Positions 20,945 through 21,046 of a DNA stretch of 21,046 nt are shown piece after piece. The notes under the pieces are model-generated. The model had not been told where the DNA came from. It did not search any database and was given only the letters and a program-made list of their open reading frames with translations. This stretch comes from Cyanobacteria bacterium M_surface_7_m2_037 (lineage in GTDB: Bacteria; Cyanobacteriota; Cyanobacteriia; PCC-6307; Cyanobiaceae). The stretch spans positions 1 to 21,046 of the forward strand of contig VGPP01000014.1 in assembly GCA_016882585.1 (NCBI GenBank). Reading direction: 5' to 3'. The position numbers and the translations under genes were made by a program. How positions within the stretch are numbered: position 1 is the first letter of the stretch; each line of letters opens with the position of its first letter.

Positions 20945-21046
20945 TCAGTCACCCTTCGTCTGGCCGATCGGATTTGGCTGGTGACAGGTCAAGCAGCGCG
21001 GCTGCTCGCTTGCCTCCTCACACACCGCCTCAAACGCCATGACCGG
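20945..21046 (-). CDS. C-terminal end of a gene with a CxxCH motif, cut by the window edge
   Basis: The frame runs in from the right edge and stops at TGA 20945-20947. The visible end reads AFEAVCEEASEQPRCLTCHQPNP and closes GQTKGD. CLTCH is a CxxCH, the heme-attachment site of c-type cytochromes, but with one more Cys upstream a zinc-binding role is equally possible. An ATG at 21038-21040 could also start a 31-residue peptide. The rest of the gene is outside the window, so no function is assigned. Confidence 0.45.
   Translation of the reverse strand, partial: PVMAFEAVCEEASEQPRCLTCHQPNPIGQTKGD

Noticed and set aside
21010..21024. CCTCCTCACAC resembling the core motif of the cyanobacterial small RNA Yfr1
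   Set aside because: Only the core matches; neither the flanking stem nor the terminator hairpin is present, and the bases lie in a coding frame on the other strand.

Overview
The window looks like chromosomal DNA of a GC-rich picocyanobacterium (Synechococcus/Cyanobium type). The evidence is small proteins resembling the cyanobacterial families DUF3136 and DUF2811, a SepF-like protein, a DUF4912 protein, an RpaB-like response regulator, two DnaA boxes of the cyanobacterial form TTTTCCACA in tandem, an HLR1-like (RpaB-site) motif, and six copies of the HIP1 core GCGATCGC outside the mobile DNA. No rRNA, tRNA or CRISPR array was seen. Family names are from memory; no search was run.

Layout. 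1-479 has no convincing gene apart from a possible gene start at the left edge. 484-1730 is a complete-looking IS5-family insertion sequence with inverted repeats and TTAA at both ends. 1888-2685 is an OmpR/RpaB-type response regulator with a degenerate receiver. 2810-3487 holds three small genes. 3704-5947 is recD2, the best-defined housekeeping gene. 6072-8727 is a run of small picocyanobacterial genes: a 58-aa peptide, a SepF-like protein, DUF3136, two hypotheticals and DUF2811. A DnaA-box pair lies in the 400-base gap before DUF2811. 8863-10647 is a two-gene unit: a SAP/DUF4912 protein and an exported Ala/Pro/Lys-rich protein.

10725-14734 is an archipelago of very small genes. It includes three paralogues of an NblA-sized protein, a cupin, small membrane proteins and a second copy of the 58-aa peptide family. 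14818-16165 is decayed DNA: a malic-enzyme fragment cut off exactly where an IS3-family element, with a truncated orfB, begins. 16354-20669 (minus strand) is a probable two-gene operon, an MFS transporter followed by a large GH63-type glycoside hydrolase. A partial gene ending with a CxxCH motif runs off the right edge.

The least explained material is the small-protein content: the gap-free paralogue pair at 6072 and 14146, the NblA-like trio with an HLR1-like site before one member, and several membrane peptides under 60 residues. Much of the rest (two IS elements, AT-richer regulator and hydrolase genes, a metabolic pseudogene) looks like an accessory region with active turnover.
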